Part shown: positions 35,003-44,219 of the stretch, one piece after another
Position numbering within the stretch: the stretch's first letter is position 1
Layout of the letters: every line of letters starts with the position of its first letter
Assembly: GCA_016845065.1 (NCBI GenBank)
Contig: JAERTG010000032.1
Location: 1 to 64,000, forward strand
Length of the DNA stretch: 64,000 nt
Source: Fidelibacterota bacterium
GTDB lineage: Bacteria; Fidelibacterota; UBA8477; JABMPR01
Reading direction: 5' to 3'
The notes under the pieces: generated by a model
What the model was told of the DNA's origin: nothing
Database searches by the model: none
The model's input: only the letters and a program-made list of their open reading frames with translations
Program-made: the position numbers and the translations under genes

Positions 35003-35455
35003 TTATTTGAATTTCAATTTCATAATGACTTCACCATCTTCAATTTCACCCGTTTCAAGAAAACCCAGCTTTTCATAAAAACCCTTGGGATTACCCTCCT
35101 TGGGTACGTAGCTCAGAATGAATTCAGTGCTCTCTGGGAGACTTTTCACATATTCTATAACCAATTTCAAAGCCGCTAATCCGTACCCATTGCCTTGAAA
35201 TTTCTCATCTATCATATAACGCCACAGATAGTACTCTGGTTTTTTCATATCAAGCTCCAACATGACAAAACCAACTGCTGTATCCCCTTGATAGATACCA
35301 CGATACCATGCCTGAGAATGAAACAGTGCCTGAGCGAGTGAAATTGCATTGCTGGCAACAAACCCCATTTGATTATCTGCTACCTTCAGCTTTAGGATAT
35401 CCCTATAGTTAGACTTATCTAGTTCTCTTAATTCAATAATCAAATCAGCCATCAT
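35003..35455 (-). CDS. GNAT-family N-acetyltransferase
   Basis: A 150-aa acetyltransferase with the acetyl-CoA-binding A motif MIDEKFQGNGYGLAALKLVIEYV and the B region SYVPKEGNPKGFYEKLGFLETGE. It resembles the diamine/spermidine acetyltransferase group (ELDKSNYRDILKLKV; AVGFVMLELD), so a polyamine or small-amine substrate is plausible but unproven. Its start overlaps the uridine kinase stop by 11 bases, so it is co-transcribed with udk. Confidence 0.88.
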   Translation of the reverse strand: MMADLIIELRELDKSNYRDILKLKVADNQMGFVASNAISLAQALFHSQAWYRGIYQGDTAVGFVMLELDMKKPEYYLWRYMIDEKFQGNGYGLAALKLVIEYVKSLPESTEFILSYVPKEGNPKGFYEKLGFLETGEIEDGEVIMKLKFK

Positions 35456-36074
35456 GCTTTTCCTTTAATACGGCATTGATTTTTGTGCGTATCAGATCGA
35501 CTGCCACATGATTCATCCCACCTTCAGGAATAATCACATCAGCTAGATATTTATTTGGCTCAACAAATTGTGAATGCATGGGTCGCACCGTAGCTTTATA
35601 CTGATCAATAACTGAATCCACAGATCTACCACGCTCGATAATATCACGTTTTAGTCGACGAATAAATCGAATGTCTGATGGTGTATCTACATAAAGTTTA
35701 ACATCCAGTTTTGCAGTAAGCTCTGGATAGCAAAGCGCCATAATTCCTTCAATGATGATGACTTTATGCGGTTCTACCTTACGCGTATCTTTGGCTCTAT
35801 TGTGTGTGGCAAAATTGTAAATCGGGATTTGAACTGCTTTTCCCTGACATAACTCATCCACGTGTTGAACCAACAGCTCTATCTCCAGAGAAGATGGGTG
35901 ATCAAAATTGATCGCTGCACGCTCTTCCCTGCTCAAATCAGACAAATCACGATAATAAGAATCCAGGTCCAAACGCAAAACTTCACCAGGGCTATATTCC
36001 TGGACAATATTTTTAGCAATGGTTGTTTTACCTGAACCTGTGCCCCCAGCTATGCCAATAATTATTGATTTCAT
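35445..36074 (-). CDS. udk: Uridine kinase
   Basis: Phosphorylates uridine and cytidine in pyrimidine salvage. The 209-aa protein has P-loop GIAGGTGSGKTTIAKNI at the N-terminus, RLDLDSYYRDLSDLSREE with the family DxYY motif, the NFDHPSSLEIELL region, IIIEGIMALCYPEL, and RFIRRLKRDIIERGRSVDSVIDQY with the lid arginines. It ends with PEGGMNHVAVDLI. The length is standard. It lies 42 bases after the DUF819 gene and overlaps the GNAT gene downstream. Confidence 0.95.
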   Translation of the reverse strand: MKSIIIGIAGGTGSGKTTIAKNIVQEYSPGEVLRLDLDSYYRDLSDLSREERAAINFDHPSSLEIELLVQHVDELCQGKAVQIPIYNFATHNRAKDTRKVEPHKVIIIEGIMALCYPELTAKLDVKLYVDTPSDIRFIRRLKRDIIERGRSVDSVIDQYKATVRPMHSQFVEPNKYLADVIIPEGGMNHVAVDLIRTKINAVLKEKHDG

Positions 36075-36116
36075 GCTTTATCCTTCAGCAATAATTTTAT
36101 TAAGTAGCCCAAAATC

Positions 36117-37271
36117 TTAAAAAAGAACCGCCCTGAAAATGTAGGCAAATCCCACACCTAGATAATTTCCTATGGCATAGCCGATGATTCCCGTCGTCAA
36201 ACCTGATAATATGATTTCCTTATTATTCAGAGCTTTTGCTACAACTGGGACAAATGGTGGTGAACAAACTGCTGAAACTGATGTGATCAAGAAAGTATCC
36301 GTATCGATTTTGAAAAGTTTGCAGAAAACCGCGTGGAGCAGCATGGTGCCAAACACAATAAAATTGACGAAAAACATCATAGACCAATTGATGTTCACCA
36401 GTTGATCCAGGTTTGCCATAGATCCAACAATCAGACTGAACACCAGAATGATATACATACCAAATTGAAAGGTCATGGGGATGTTTCTTATCCTTCGAAT
36501 AAATGATGATCCGATACCCAGTGTAGTTATAAGGAGCATGATTGCCGCAGTGGAATAATCATCAGGTATCAATTGAGATACTCCAAAGCTCAACCCTAAT
36601 ATGACAAGTGATATACCCAGACCAGCCAACAGACCTAAAAGAATTCGTGGTTTAAAAATGCCCACATAGGAATGAATACTCTCACTGCCCTCGATATTTA
36701 CGTTTCTATCAATAGCAGAATGAAATTTCGGTAGCACCTTATTAAAAACCCGTTGGCCGAAACTCATGACAAAAATGAGGTAAACAATTCCATTGACGGC
36801 ATCATAGGTGTGCATCATGATGTATTGGGTGGAGTCAACATTCAGAGCGGTTTTGATAGCTGCCAGATTGGGTGTACCTCCAGTGTAAAGTCCAATGGCC
36901 ATTCCGCCAAACTGCCAGGCATTTTCAACATTAGCCTGGATCAGCCAACTTCCCAGCCCGGCAACAAATACAACAAGAACGGTTGCCCCAAGCATGGACA
37001 GAATTGCCTTCCCAGCAGAATTCAGCCAGGAACGAACATCTAGAGAAAACAACAGGAGTGGTAGGGCCAGGGCCACTGATATTCCACTTAGTTCATCCTG
37101 AACACCAGCAGCACCTTCTGCCAACAGACCGCTGTTCCCCAGGAAAATCCCAAAGACATATGCCAGAATAACTGATCCAATTTTGTCAATCAGGGTGGAT
37201 TTGTAACACAACCACAAAATCAATACAGGCATGAGGAAATAAAATGCGATGAGACCGGGAATCGGTAGCAT
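36117..37271 (-). CDS. DUF819-family membrane protein
   Basis: A 384-aa polytopic protein with about ten to eleven hydrophobic helices. The helices carry Gly-rich family signatures: IGLYTGGTPNLAAIKTALNVD, SVSAVCSPPFVPVVAKALNNKEIILSGLTTGIIGYAIGNYLG. DUF819 (YjcL-like) proteins look like secondary transporters, with repeated halves and kinked GxP helices, but no substrate is established. It is 17 bases downstream of the DUF4180 gene and 42 bases before udk, so a DUF4180-DUF819-udk-GNAT transcription unit is likely. Confidence 0.87.
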   Translation of the reverse strand: MLPIPGLIAFYFLMPVLILWLCYKSTLIDKIGSVILAYVFGIFLGNSGLLAEGAAGVQDELSGISVALALPLLLFSLDVRSWLNSAGKAILSMLGATVLVVFVAGLGSWLIQANVENAWQFGGMAIGLYTGGTPNLAAIKTALNVDSTQYIMMHTYDAVNGIVYLIFVMSFGQRVFNKVLPKFHSAIDRNVNIEGSESIHSYVGIFKPRILLGLLAGLGISLVILGLSFGVSQLIPDDYSTAAIMLLITTLGIGSSFIRRIRNIPMTFQFGMYIILVFSLIVGSMANLDQLVNINWSMMFFVNFIVFGTMLLHAVFCKLFKIDTDTFLITSVSAVCSPPFVPVVAKALNNKEIILSGLTTGIIGYAIGNYLGVGFAYIFRAVLF

Positions 37272-37288
37272 GGAATTAACCCTTCAAT

Positions 37289-37648
37289 TTAAGATGTGAG
37301 CCAAATTTCGGCATCTTCTCGATTTTCATAAAATCGAAAGTGATTGCTCCCATTCATTTCGTACATCAATTCTCTAAACCTTTCAGACTGCTCGGCATTG
37401 GGTGGTAGCAATATGGCTGTTTTCACTTGGTAATTGGCAAATTTCTGCATGGCTGCCCCAGCTAGTCCGCTTTTCAGGTTAAAGAATTCCGGGGAGAGGT
37501 TTTTGTCATCCAGCAGGAGGAAGTTTGAATTATGGTAATAGCATAGACTTAAGAGATCATTCAGATCACTTTCCAGATTGATATTTGATTCTGTTCCGAT
37601 GAGATCTATGAAATTAACACCATTTAATGATCTTAGGGCACCATCCAT
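37289..37648 (-). CDS. DUF4180-like small protein
   Basis: A 119-aa protein resembling DUF4180: residues about 44-119 read FLLLDDKNLSPEFFNLKSGLAGAAMQKFANYQVKTAIL, then RELMYEMNGSNHFRFYENREDAEIWL. The family (STAS/SpoIIAA-like in appearance) has no established function. It is divergent from the NAT gene at 37774 and precedes the DUF819 transporter by 17 bases. Confidence 0.75.
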   Translation of the reverse strand: MDGALRSLNGVNFIDLIGTESNINLESDLNDLLSLCYYHNSNFLLLDDKNLSPEFFNLKSGLAGAAMQKFANYQVKTAILLPPNAEQSERFRELMYEMNGSNHFRFYENREDAEIWLTS

Positions 37649-37773
37649 TTGTATTTAACTCCTGTTTAAGTAAGGAAATCAATATAGTCCGAAAGAACCC
37701 GATTTTTCAAGCATGTCTCTCACTCGAGAACTATTTTAAGCCAATTGAAGTGCTCAAATTAAATTGGAAAAGC

Positions 37774-38583
37774 ATGACCCTTATAAATCCAGGTGCATTT
37801 GAAAAAGAAGCTCTTGTCTTTCTAGAGCATTTCAATTTCTCCGGTACAAAACCCTCACTAGAGCATATAGCAGAGATTTCAAGATATTTTAGCCGTCTTC
37901 CATATGAGAATATCAGTAAAATCTTGAAACGAAATCAATCGTTGGGGAGAAACCGCCTCAGATTGCCTGATGAGGTGACCCATGACCATTTCGCCTGGCA
38001 ACTGGGTGGTACCTGCTTCTCTTTGACTTACTTTCTGTGCGCCATATATGCCATTCTGGGCTATAAAGTTCAACCACTTATCTGCCACCTGAATTGGGGG
38101 GAAAACACACATTCAGCAGTCGCTATTCAATATGCTGGCTCACGATATCTCGTTGATCCCGGCTATATGATTTTCAGACCACTCCCGTTAACCAAGTCGA
38201 ATATTGAAGCTCGTCTCTCAGCAGACACAGGACTCTCACTGCGCTTCGATACTGAACATGATGAGTACGCAGTTTACACCTATCGTAAGGGACAGTTTGT
38301 TCGGCGATATCGATTTAATGACAGCTCTGTTTCCTGGGATCAATTTGCCAACTTCTGGGATAAATCTTTTCAGCTGCCGGGTATGGATGATCTCACACTC
38401 ACACGTGTCGAAGGCCAGGAGATGATCTTTGTTCAAGGAGATTTTATAAAGATAACATCACCTGAAACCATTGAGAAAATGCGTGAAGCAAACCTGGCAG
38501 AAAAAATTATTAAAGAACGGTTTCAGATACCCCTTGAGAAACTAGAAGAGGCTAGACACGTGCTAATGCAGAGGCAGAAATGA
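37774..38583 (+). CDS. Arylamine N-acetyltransferase-like protein
   Basis: A 269-aa protein of the NAT superfamily, which transfers acetyl groups from acetyl-CoA to amines through a Cys-His-Asp triad. From the ATG at 37774 the triad is Cys81 (GGTCFSLTYFL), His113 (NTHSAVAI) and Asp128 (LVDPGY). RLPYENISKILK matches the conserved N-terminal block. The frame is open from 37627, but those residues lack NAT similarity and would run into the divergent DUF4180 gene. It overlaps the DUF4416 gene start by four bases. Substrate unknown. Confidence 0.83.
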   Translation: MTLINPGAFEKEALVFLEHFNFSGTKPSLEHIAEISRYFSRLPYENISKILKRNQSLGRNRLRLPDEVTHDHFAWQLGGTCFSLTYFLCAIYAILGYKVQPLICHLNWGENTHSAVAIQYAGSRYLVDPGYMIFRPLPLTKSNIEARLSADTGLSLRFDTEHDEYAVYTYRKGQFVRRYRFNDSSVSWDQFANFWDKSFQLPGMDDLTLTRVEGQEMIFVQGDFIKITSPETIEKMREANLAEKIIKERFQIPLEKLEEARHVLMQRQK

Positions 38584-39101
38584 GAGCCATTGATCCCCAA
38601 GCTGTGAAATATTTTATTGGAGCACTTTTCAGCAGCAGTGACCTCCTGGAGCAAGCTATCTACCAATGTGAAAACCGCATTGGAAGTATCGATATGAAGA
38701 GTGAGTCTTTTCCGTTTGCTTCAACATCCTATTATGAAGATGAGATGGGTCAAAACATCTCCCGAGTCATTTTCAGCTTTGATGCCTTATTATCTCCAGG
38801 TGAGCTGGCCAATCTCAAAGTCTTGTGTAACATGATCGAGGATGGGTTGAGAGTTGAAAAATCCAGGAAGGTGAATCTGGATGTAGGTTATCTGGATTTT
38901 CACAAATTGGTTTTAGCTTCAGCTAAATACAATGGTCAGAAAATATATCTTGATCATGGGATTTATGCCGACCCTACACTCTATTTTGAAGCTGGAAAGT
39001 TTCACGCGTTTGAGAATACCTTCCCAGACTTTAAATCGGAAACTTACCATGATGTCTTTCTTAAAATCCGCAACACCTACAAGGCTCAGTTAAAAGGCTA
39101 G
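38580..39101 (+). CDS. DUF4416-family protein
   Basis: A 173-aa protein matching DUF4416 as I recall it: FPFASTSYYEDEMGQNISRVIFSF near residue 43, then SRKVNLDVGYLDFHKLVLASAKYNGQKIYLDHGIYADPTLYFE and FENTFPDFKSETYHDVFLKIRN. These occur across Deltaproteobacteria, Planctomycetes and FCB bacteria without known function. It overlaps the NAT-like gene by four bases and is convergent with the NagB/PIG-L gene. Confidence 0.8.
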   Translation: MRAIDPQAVKYFIGALFSSSDLLEQAIYQCENRIGSIDMKSESFPFASTSYYEDEMGQNISRVIFSFDALLSPGELANLKVLCNMIEDGLRVEKSRKVNLDVGYLDFHKLVLASAKYNGQKIYLDHGIYADPTLYFEAGKFHAFENTFPDFKSETYHDVFLKIRNTYKAQLKG

Positions 39102-39112
39102 CGAATTAAAAG

Positions 39113-41473
39113 TTATGTGTGGGATTCTGTGACCTTTTGCAACTCTCTGGCTCTTGTGTAGAATTCTTCCAGCTCCATTTCTTTTAGATAGACCAAACCA
39201 TGGGCAGCTCGTATTCGAGGATGGGTGTTTTCATACCAGAAATTACGCCCCATTACTCTCTTCATATCCTGATGTTGTTGCACCTGGATGGCCTGAGCTA
39301 AACCGGAAAATGGACCATTGAATTCAAAGCTTGGGAAGGGAGCATCCACCTGGGATTGGAAGCAATATTTGAATGTTTCTTTCATTATAGCCATTGAATT
39401 CAATGATACAGGCACAAAGATATTCGCATCTGTGGGTTGGAATTTGAACCATACATTGCGATAACCCCACACCCTCAGAGGTGCTTCAGGATGTCTTTCT
39501 TTGTACAGTCGAATTGCTTCAGCTATAGCCTGCATCACCTTGTAGTGTGTGTCTGGACCACTGGCTTCAGGGTCAAGCGCCAGGGTAACCACAGTGGGGC
39601 GGATTTTCTCCATGTACTCAAGAATCGGCTGAACATCTCGATCCATAGTGGGATCCTCTGTGAATATATCACCCTTGTAGAAACCAAGTCGAAGATGGTG
39701 CACATTTTTAATGGGTGTTCCATAATGTCCCCAGACCAGGTCGGCTTCCCACTCTCTGATACGACCTTTCAACAACTGGATGATGGGATCATCTTTTTGT
39801 CCGGGATATCGTGTATTCAAATATTCAATAAGTTCATTCATTTTATCTGGGAGTGTATCCAGACTGTGCTCTGGATATAGGATCAGCAGATTACGAATTA
39901 GACGACGGGATGAACCATTGTTTCTCAAGGTTCGGCTATGATGAGCAACTCCATCCAGATATGTATAAATATCCCTCTGAGCACCTGCCTCATTCTGCGC
40001 GTCATAATAATTTTCTGCCTTGAGACGATGGAACTGTTCTGTCTCCATATGCTCCCTGGCATGATAAATTTGATCTTTCACGAATTCATTGGTCACAGCA
40101 TTAAAGCCACTGGTCATATAGGCAAAATGATGATCGTTCCTCGGTGTTCTAACGAGATGTACTATGTGTGCGAGATAGCCCAGCATGATGTCATCGTGAT
40201 GTGGGGCTGTGTGAAAAAACACATCGTCTTCGACCGGCATCAGTCCACTATTTAGCTTCTCCTCAAGCTCCTGGAATATCCTTTCCTTAATCTCTGGAAG
40301 CGTAGCCCTGCTCCTTTTAAGAGCCATTGCCGGGACCTGTTTTTCTGCCACCTGAGCCTCTGTAATATCCCTTATAGGTGTTTGAGAGCGCATTGAGAGC
40401 GTAATCAGATGTTGATCAACCAGGTTTTCAGAAACTTCTGAAACCCTTTCAATTTCATGAGCCTGTCTACGATCTAAAAATACAGATGCTCCAGTTGTGA
40501 TATAAAATCGTGCATTGCGCATGTTATGTAAGGCACCAGCTGGATATGTATTGTTTGCCGGTTCCTGTACCGACCCTGCTACAATTTTTGCCTTGGCTTC
40601 CCCTGCTGCAAAAATCACACAGGTCGCATCTGGATTGTAGGTTATGGTTTGTAGACCAATAGTAATTACCAGACGTTTCTGAGAGACTTCGATACCACCT
40701 AAATCGCCAGCAGCGGCAGCTTGAGTTTCAAAATTGGTCGGTGTAAGACGCGTCGTTGAAAAATAATCAGACCCCCTCACATTGAAGGCGATATGGCCAT
40801 CAGGACCGATACCCCCCAGGAAAAATCCAATTCCCCCCTTCTCACGTATTCGTCTTTCGTAATCAGTGCAAAATTCATCAACCCGCTCAATGGCTTCCTT
40901 TTGGAGGCGCGCCTTGGTTGTATTGGGTTGGCTAAATCGCAGACTTAGATCCACGACATCATCTGGAAAAATTTCGTTATACGTTTTCCCCTGGGGCGAA
41001 GTGATCTGTGTTGCATCAATGAGTTGGGCGCGTTCAGCACTGATACCAAATCCATTGATATAATATTTCATCACATAGTCATAAAAACTGTTGTGTTGTA
41101 ATGGGGAAATAGGAAAAAACTCATCAATTTGGACAAATTGCAGATTTTGTAGACGTGGTTTGATTGAATAATCAAATCCAACCTTCTCCAGAAAAGCGCT
41201 GGTTGATTTGTCCTCCCAATGCTTAAGGTAATGTTCAGCATAGCGGATGAAATACTCTGGTGTCTTGCCTGTAGGCAGCGAAACAACTCCTTCAGGATTA
41301 TTCTGCACCCATTCCAAAAATCTCAATGCGGTCAACTGTCCAAGACTTGGAAAGTTATTCACCTGGATGACTGGGATTTTTTCATCTGGTTCATAACAAA
41401 AATCAAGTTTGGATAGGTTAAGGAAGTAGTTTTCTACAGGTGTGGGCGGATTAAAAATATTCTTTTTATTCAT
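39113..41473 (-). CDS. Glucosamine-6-phosphate deaminase fused to PIG-L-like domain
   Basis: A 786-aa fusion. The N-terminal half (about 30-340) is NagB-like: VVSLPTGKTPEYFIRYAEHY, FVQIDEFFPI, GGIGFFLGGIGPDGHIAFNVRGSDY. The C-terminal half (about 415-720) is a PIG-L/LmbE deacetylase-like domain with PHHDDIMLGYLAHIVHLV, where PHHDD corresponds to the PHPDD metal motif, then HAREHMETEQFHRLKAE and TLALDPEASGPDTHYKVMQ. This architecture is found in Bacteroidetes and relatives, suggesting amino-sugar turnover (deacetylation and deamination to fructose-6-phosphate). It is monocistronic. Confidence 0.9.
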   Translation of the reverse strand: MNKKNIFNPPTPVENYFLNLSKLDFCYEPDEKIPVIQVNNFPSLGQLTALRFLEWVQNNPEGVVSLPTGKTPEYFIRYAEHYLKHWEDKSTSAFLEKVGFDYSIKPRLQNLQFVQIDEFFPISPLQHNSFYDYVMKYYINGFGISAERAQLIDATQITSPQGKTYNEIFPDDVVDLSLRFSQPNTTKARLQKEAIERVDEFCTDYERRIREKGGIGFFLGGIGPDGHIAFNVRGSDYFSTTRLTPTNFETQAAAAGDLGGIEVSQKRLVITIGLQTITYNPDATCVIFAAGEAKAKIVAGSVQEPANNTYPAGALHNMRNARFYITTGASVFLDRRQAHEIERVSEVSENLVDQHLITLSMRSQTPIRDITEAQVAEKQVPAMALKRSRATLPEIKERIFQELEEKLNSGLMPVEDDVFFHTAPHHDDIMLGYLAHIVHLVRTPRNDHHFAYMTSGFNAVTNEFVKDQIYHAREHMETEQFHRLKAENYYDAQNEAGAQRDIYTYLDGVAHHSRTLRNNGSSRRLIRNLLILYPEHSLDTLPDKMNELIEYLNTRYPGQKDDPIIQLLKGRIREWEADLVWGHYGTPIKNVHHLRLGFYKGDIFTEDPTMDRDVQPILEYMEKIRPTVVTLALDPEASGPDTHYKVMQAIAEAIRLYKERHPEAPLRVWGYRNVWFKFQPTDANIFVPVSLNSMAIMKETFKYCFQSQVDAPFPSFEFNGPFSGLAQAIQVQQHQDMKRVMGRNFWYENTHPRIRAAHGLVYLKEMELEEFYTRARELQKVTESHT

Positions 41474-41668
41474 GCCCTCATTATGCTTGTGGAATTACCA
41501 ATTTCCAACCATTTATTGCATATCACATACTTCATAAATGCAATATTATCAACACATCAATTATATTGTTTGTTAACTATATTTACTAACCAATTGTTAT
41601 TTCAGTATTGATGTTAATACCAAATCGTAAAATTGTAATTACATTGATTATTGTCTATGTTGAGCGAT

Positions 41669-42337
41669 ATGACAAAAACAATCAATACGGCTATTATCGT
41701 TGCTGCTGGAAGCGGTAGTCGCTTAACCAGCGAAATCCCAAAGCAATATTTGAAACTGAGGAATGTTGAAATCCTGGCTTACTCGGTTCGATCTTTTCTG
41801 GACCATCCAGAAATCGGTGCGGTTATCATAGTCGCATCAGCAGATTATCTTGAACAAGTGCGAATTCGATACCCGAATTGCAAGGTGGTGATGGGTGGTG
41901 AAACTAGACAGGATTCTGTCTTCAACGGACTGCAAGCCTGCTCAGAGGATACGGATATCGTCATGGTTCATGATGCAGCCCGCCCATTGATCCCCACCAG
42001 AGTTATCGACTCCTGTCTTTCCAGCCTGAGAAAGCATGACGGTGTAGCTCCAGCATTAAAACCAGTCGATTCAATGATCCAGCTGATGGATTCAGGTTTT
42101 AATAATCTGCAACGGGATAAGCTGAGGATTGTGCAGACACCGCAATGCTTTCGCATTGATGTACTGAAGGCTGCCCACGCTTCTGGAATAATTGACACTG
42201 ATGAAATAGGTCTCGTGAAGCAAAGTAATCCCCAGGCGCAACTTGAGTTTATTGAAGGAGCTCCTGAGACGATGAAGGTCACCAAACTCATCGATCTGGA
42301 AATAATAGATTTCTACCTCGATGCACGAGGGAAATAA
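41669..42337 (+). CDS. IspD/TarI-like cytidylyltransferase
   Basis: A CTP-dependent cytidylyltransferase of about 222 aa. Markers: AIIVAAGSGSRLTSEIPKQYLKL (NTP loop), GGETRQDSVFNGLQ, MVHDAARPLI, KLRIVQTPQCFRIDVLKAAH and TMKVTKLIDLEI. It could be IspD (CDP-ME synthesis in the MEP isoprenoid pathway) or TarI/Bcs1-type (CDP-ribitol/CDP-glycerol-like donor for a surface polymer). The TagF-like gene 18 bases downstream favours a polymer role, whereas overall sequence suits IspD. In-frame starts at 41651 (TTG) and 41657 (ATG) are alternatives. Confidence 0.8.
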   Translation: MTKTINTAIIVAAGSGSRLTSEIPKQYLKLRNVEILAYSVRSFLDHPEIGAVIIVASADYLEQVRIRYPNCKVVMGGETRQDSVFNGLQACSEDTDIVMVHDAARPLIPTRVIDSCLSSLRKHDGVAPALKPVDSMIQLMDSGFNNLQRDKLRIVQTPQCFRIDVLKAAHASGIIDTDEIGLVKQSNPQAQLEFIEGAPETMKVTKLIDLEIIDFYLDARGK

Positions 42338-42355
42338 TTTAAACCGACCCTTCTT

Positions 42356-43417
42356 ATGACACCCACACTCGATTTAGTTTATTCAACTACAAAGGGATAT
42401 GCCAGCCTACGACCGCTATATCTATATATGCAGTCCCAGGGATGGAAGGTCAGACTGGAGAAGGTTCATCGAAATTGTGTTCGAAATCGGAAGCTATTAA
42501 AGTCGATCTCTTCAGTCATTGTAATCGCTTATGACAAACCGCTTGTTCGATTACAAAAATGTGGTTGGAAGGGCGATTTTATTTATATCGAGCATGGTTT
42601 AAGCCCCATGAAGTACTATACCTATAAATATGATTTTTTTCAAAAATCAGCATTGCTGTTTTATCCAGGGGAAGTCTTTAAACGCAAGATGGAATCCATT
42701 AATCCCAAATTTGACCGTGGTCTACTTGGTGGATACCCCAAAGTTGACGAACTGGTAAATTTACAGGTTAATAAAATTCAATTATGCTCAACATTTGAAT
42801 TAAATCCTGAGAAACCTATCATCCTTTTTGCCCCTTCCTGGGGCGGAAAAAAGAACAATAATTCTGGTATTCACAATGCACGACATCTTACATCCATTGA
42901 AAATCTCCTAATTGTCCCCCATTCTGCTGACTATCGTTTAGCAAAAAAGTATGGGGCAGTGAAACCTGGTGATGGTAACATCAATCAGTTTCTACATCTT
43001 GCCGATGTGGTCATTAGTGATGTTTCCTCAGTTTTGGCCGAAGCGTCTATCCTGGATAAACCAGTCGTCCAGCTCATTTTGTCTGCCTATCCAGGATGTT
43101 TCCCGGAAGTGGAAAGCCGCACATCCGGCATATGGATTTCGGATGAAGTTTTGGCCAGAGAGCAGAAAACAGATCGAGCTGAGCGACCATTTAAAATTCC
43201 CTACATTGATGAAGATTGGATAATGGGAGTCACTGCTAAACCCAAGGAATTGAAATCTGCAATTCGGGATGTTCTTAGCAACCCACAACAATTCGCTGAA
43301 AAACGCAAGTATTGGGCAGAACAAAGCTGTTATAAACCTGATGGACGAAGCAGTCAGAGAATCGCTTCCATGATTGCTAGTTATATGGAGACGGGTAAAC
43401 CGGACCAGATAGATTAG
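42356..43417 (+). CDS. CDP-glycerol glycerophosphotransferase-like protein
   Basis: A 353-aa GT-B-fold protein of the TagB/TagF family, which adds glycerol- or ribitol-phosphate from CDP donors. Family blocks in the C-terminal half: ILFAPSWGGKKNN, ENLLIVPHSADYR and FLHLADVVISDVSSVLAEASILDKPVVQLI. In a Gram-negative this would modify a capsule or O-antigen rather than teichoic acid. The ATG is 18 bases after the cytidylyltransferase stop. There is no signal peptide; it probably acts at the inner membrane face. Confidence 0.85.
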   Translation: MTPTLDLVYSTTKGYASLRPLYLYMQSQGWKVRLEKVHRNCVRNRKLLKSISSVIVIAYDKPLVRLQKCGWKGDFIYIEHGLSPMKYYTYKYDFFQKSALLFYPGEVFKRKMESINPKFDRGLLGGYPKVDELVNLQVNKIQLCSTFELNPEKPIILFAPSWGGKKNNNSGIHNARHLTSIENLLIVPHSADYRLAKKYGAVKPGDGNINQFLHLADVVISDVSSVLAEASILDKPVVQLILSAYPGCFPEVESRTSGIWISDEVLAREQKTDRAERPFKIPYIDEDWIMGVTAKPKELKSAIRDVLSNPQQFAEKRKYWAEQSCYKPDGRSSQRIASMIASYMETGKPDQID

Positions 43418-43538
43418 GCAGCTAAGTCTTTCCATTCTTTTGGCTTACGAAACCTCGCCTCAATAATATATTGTCGGGATGTGTATAGGACACTTCACAG
43501 CTTAGTTTAACGGCAATAAGCAAGACAGAGGATAAATA

Positions 43539-44219
43539 TTGAAAGCAATTATTTTAGCAGCAGGAATCGGTTCGCGGTTAGGAAATCCTCGCCCAAAACC
43601 GTTGACTCATCTATCCAGCGGTGAAATGATCATGGAGCGTCAGGTCAAGTTTCTGCAACAGGTTGTATCGATTGACGACATCATGGCGGTCATTGGTTTC
43701 AAAAAGGATTTGATCATGGAGGAGTTTTCCGAACTCACCTATGTCTTTAACAATGTTTACGATCGGACCAACACATCTAAGAGCCTCCTTAAAGCCCTGA
43801 AAAAAGTAAAGGATGAAGATGTAATCTGGCTAAATGGTGACGTCGTTTTTGACCCCGATGTACTTGAACGAGTGGTAGCAACTCAAACCTCTTGTATGGC
43901 TGTCAACACAGCATCCGTGGCTGAAGAAGAAGTTAAGTACACCGTCCAGAATGATGGATCAATAGACCAGGTCTCCAAGATTGTGGAGAATGCACTAGGT
44001 GAATCTGTGGGCATAAATCGGGTTATTGCCAAGGATATTCCCCTCTTTATTGAGATGCTGGAGAAATGTGACGACAATGACTATTTCGAGCGAGGGATAG
44101 AATTTGCCATCGCAAAAGGTTTGAAGATTTATCCTGTGGATGTGTCAGATGTCCTTTGCATCGAAGTTGATTTCACTGAGGACCTTGAAAAAGCCAATAA
44201 TGAGCTGGGAGAAGCTTGA
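43539..44219 (+). CDS. LicC-like nucleotidyltransferase (second copy)
   Basis: A 226-aa nucleotidyltransferase with KAIILAAGIGSRLGNPRPKPLTHL and VIWLNGDVVFDPDVL. It resembles phosphocholine/phosphoethanolamine cytidylyltransferases of Lic loci, and also small-molecule phosphate nucleotidyltransferases. The start is TTG, with GAGG eight bases upstream. Its stop overlaps the TTG start of the LicD gene (TTGA), giving a LicC-LicD order, the reverse of the pair at 3034-4445. Confidence 0.82.
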   Translation: MKAIILAAGIGSRLGNPRPKPLTHLSSGEMIMERQVKFLQQVVSIDDIMAVIGFKKDLIMEEFSELTYVFNNVYDRTNTSKSLLKALKKVKDEDVIWLNGDVVFDPDVLERVVATQTSCMAVNTASVAEEEVKYTVQNDGSIDQVSKIVENALGESVGINRVIAKDIPLFIEMLEKCDDNDYFERGIEFAIAKGLKIYPVDVSDVLCIEVDFTEDLEKANNELGEA

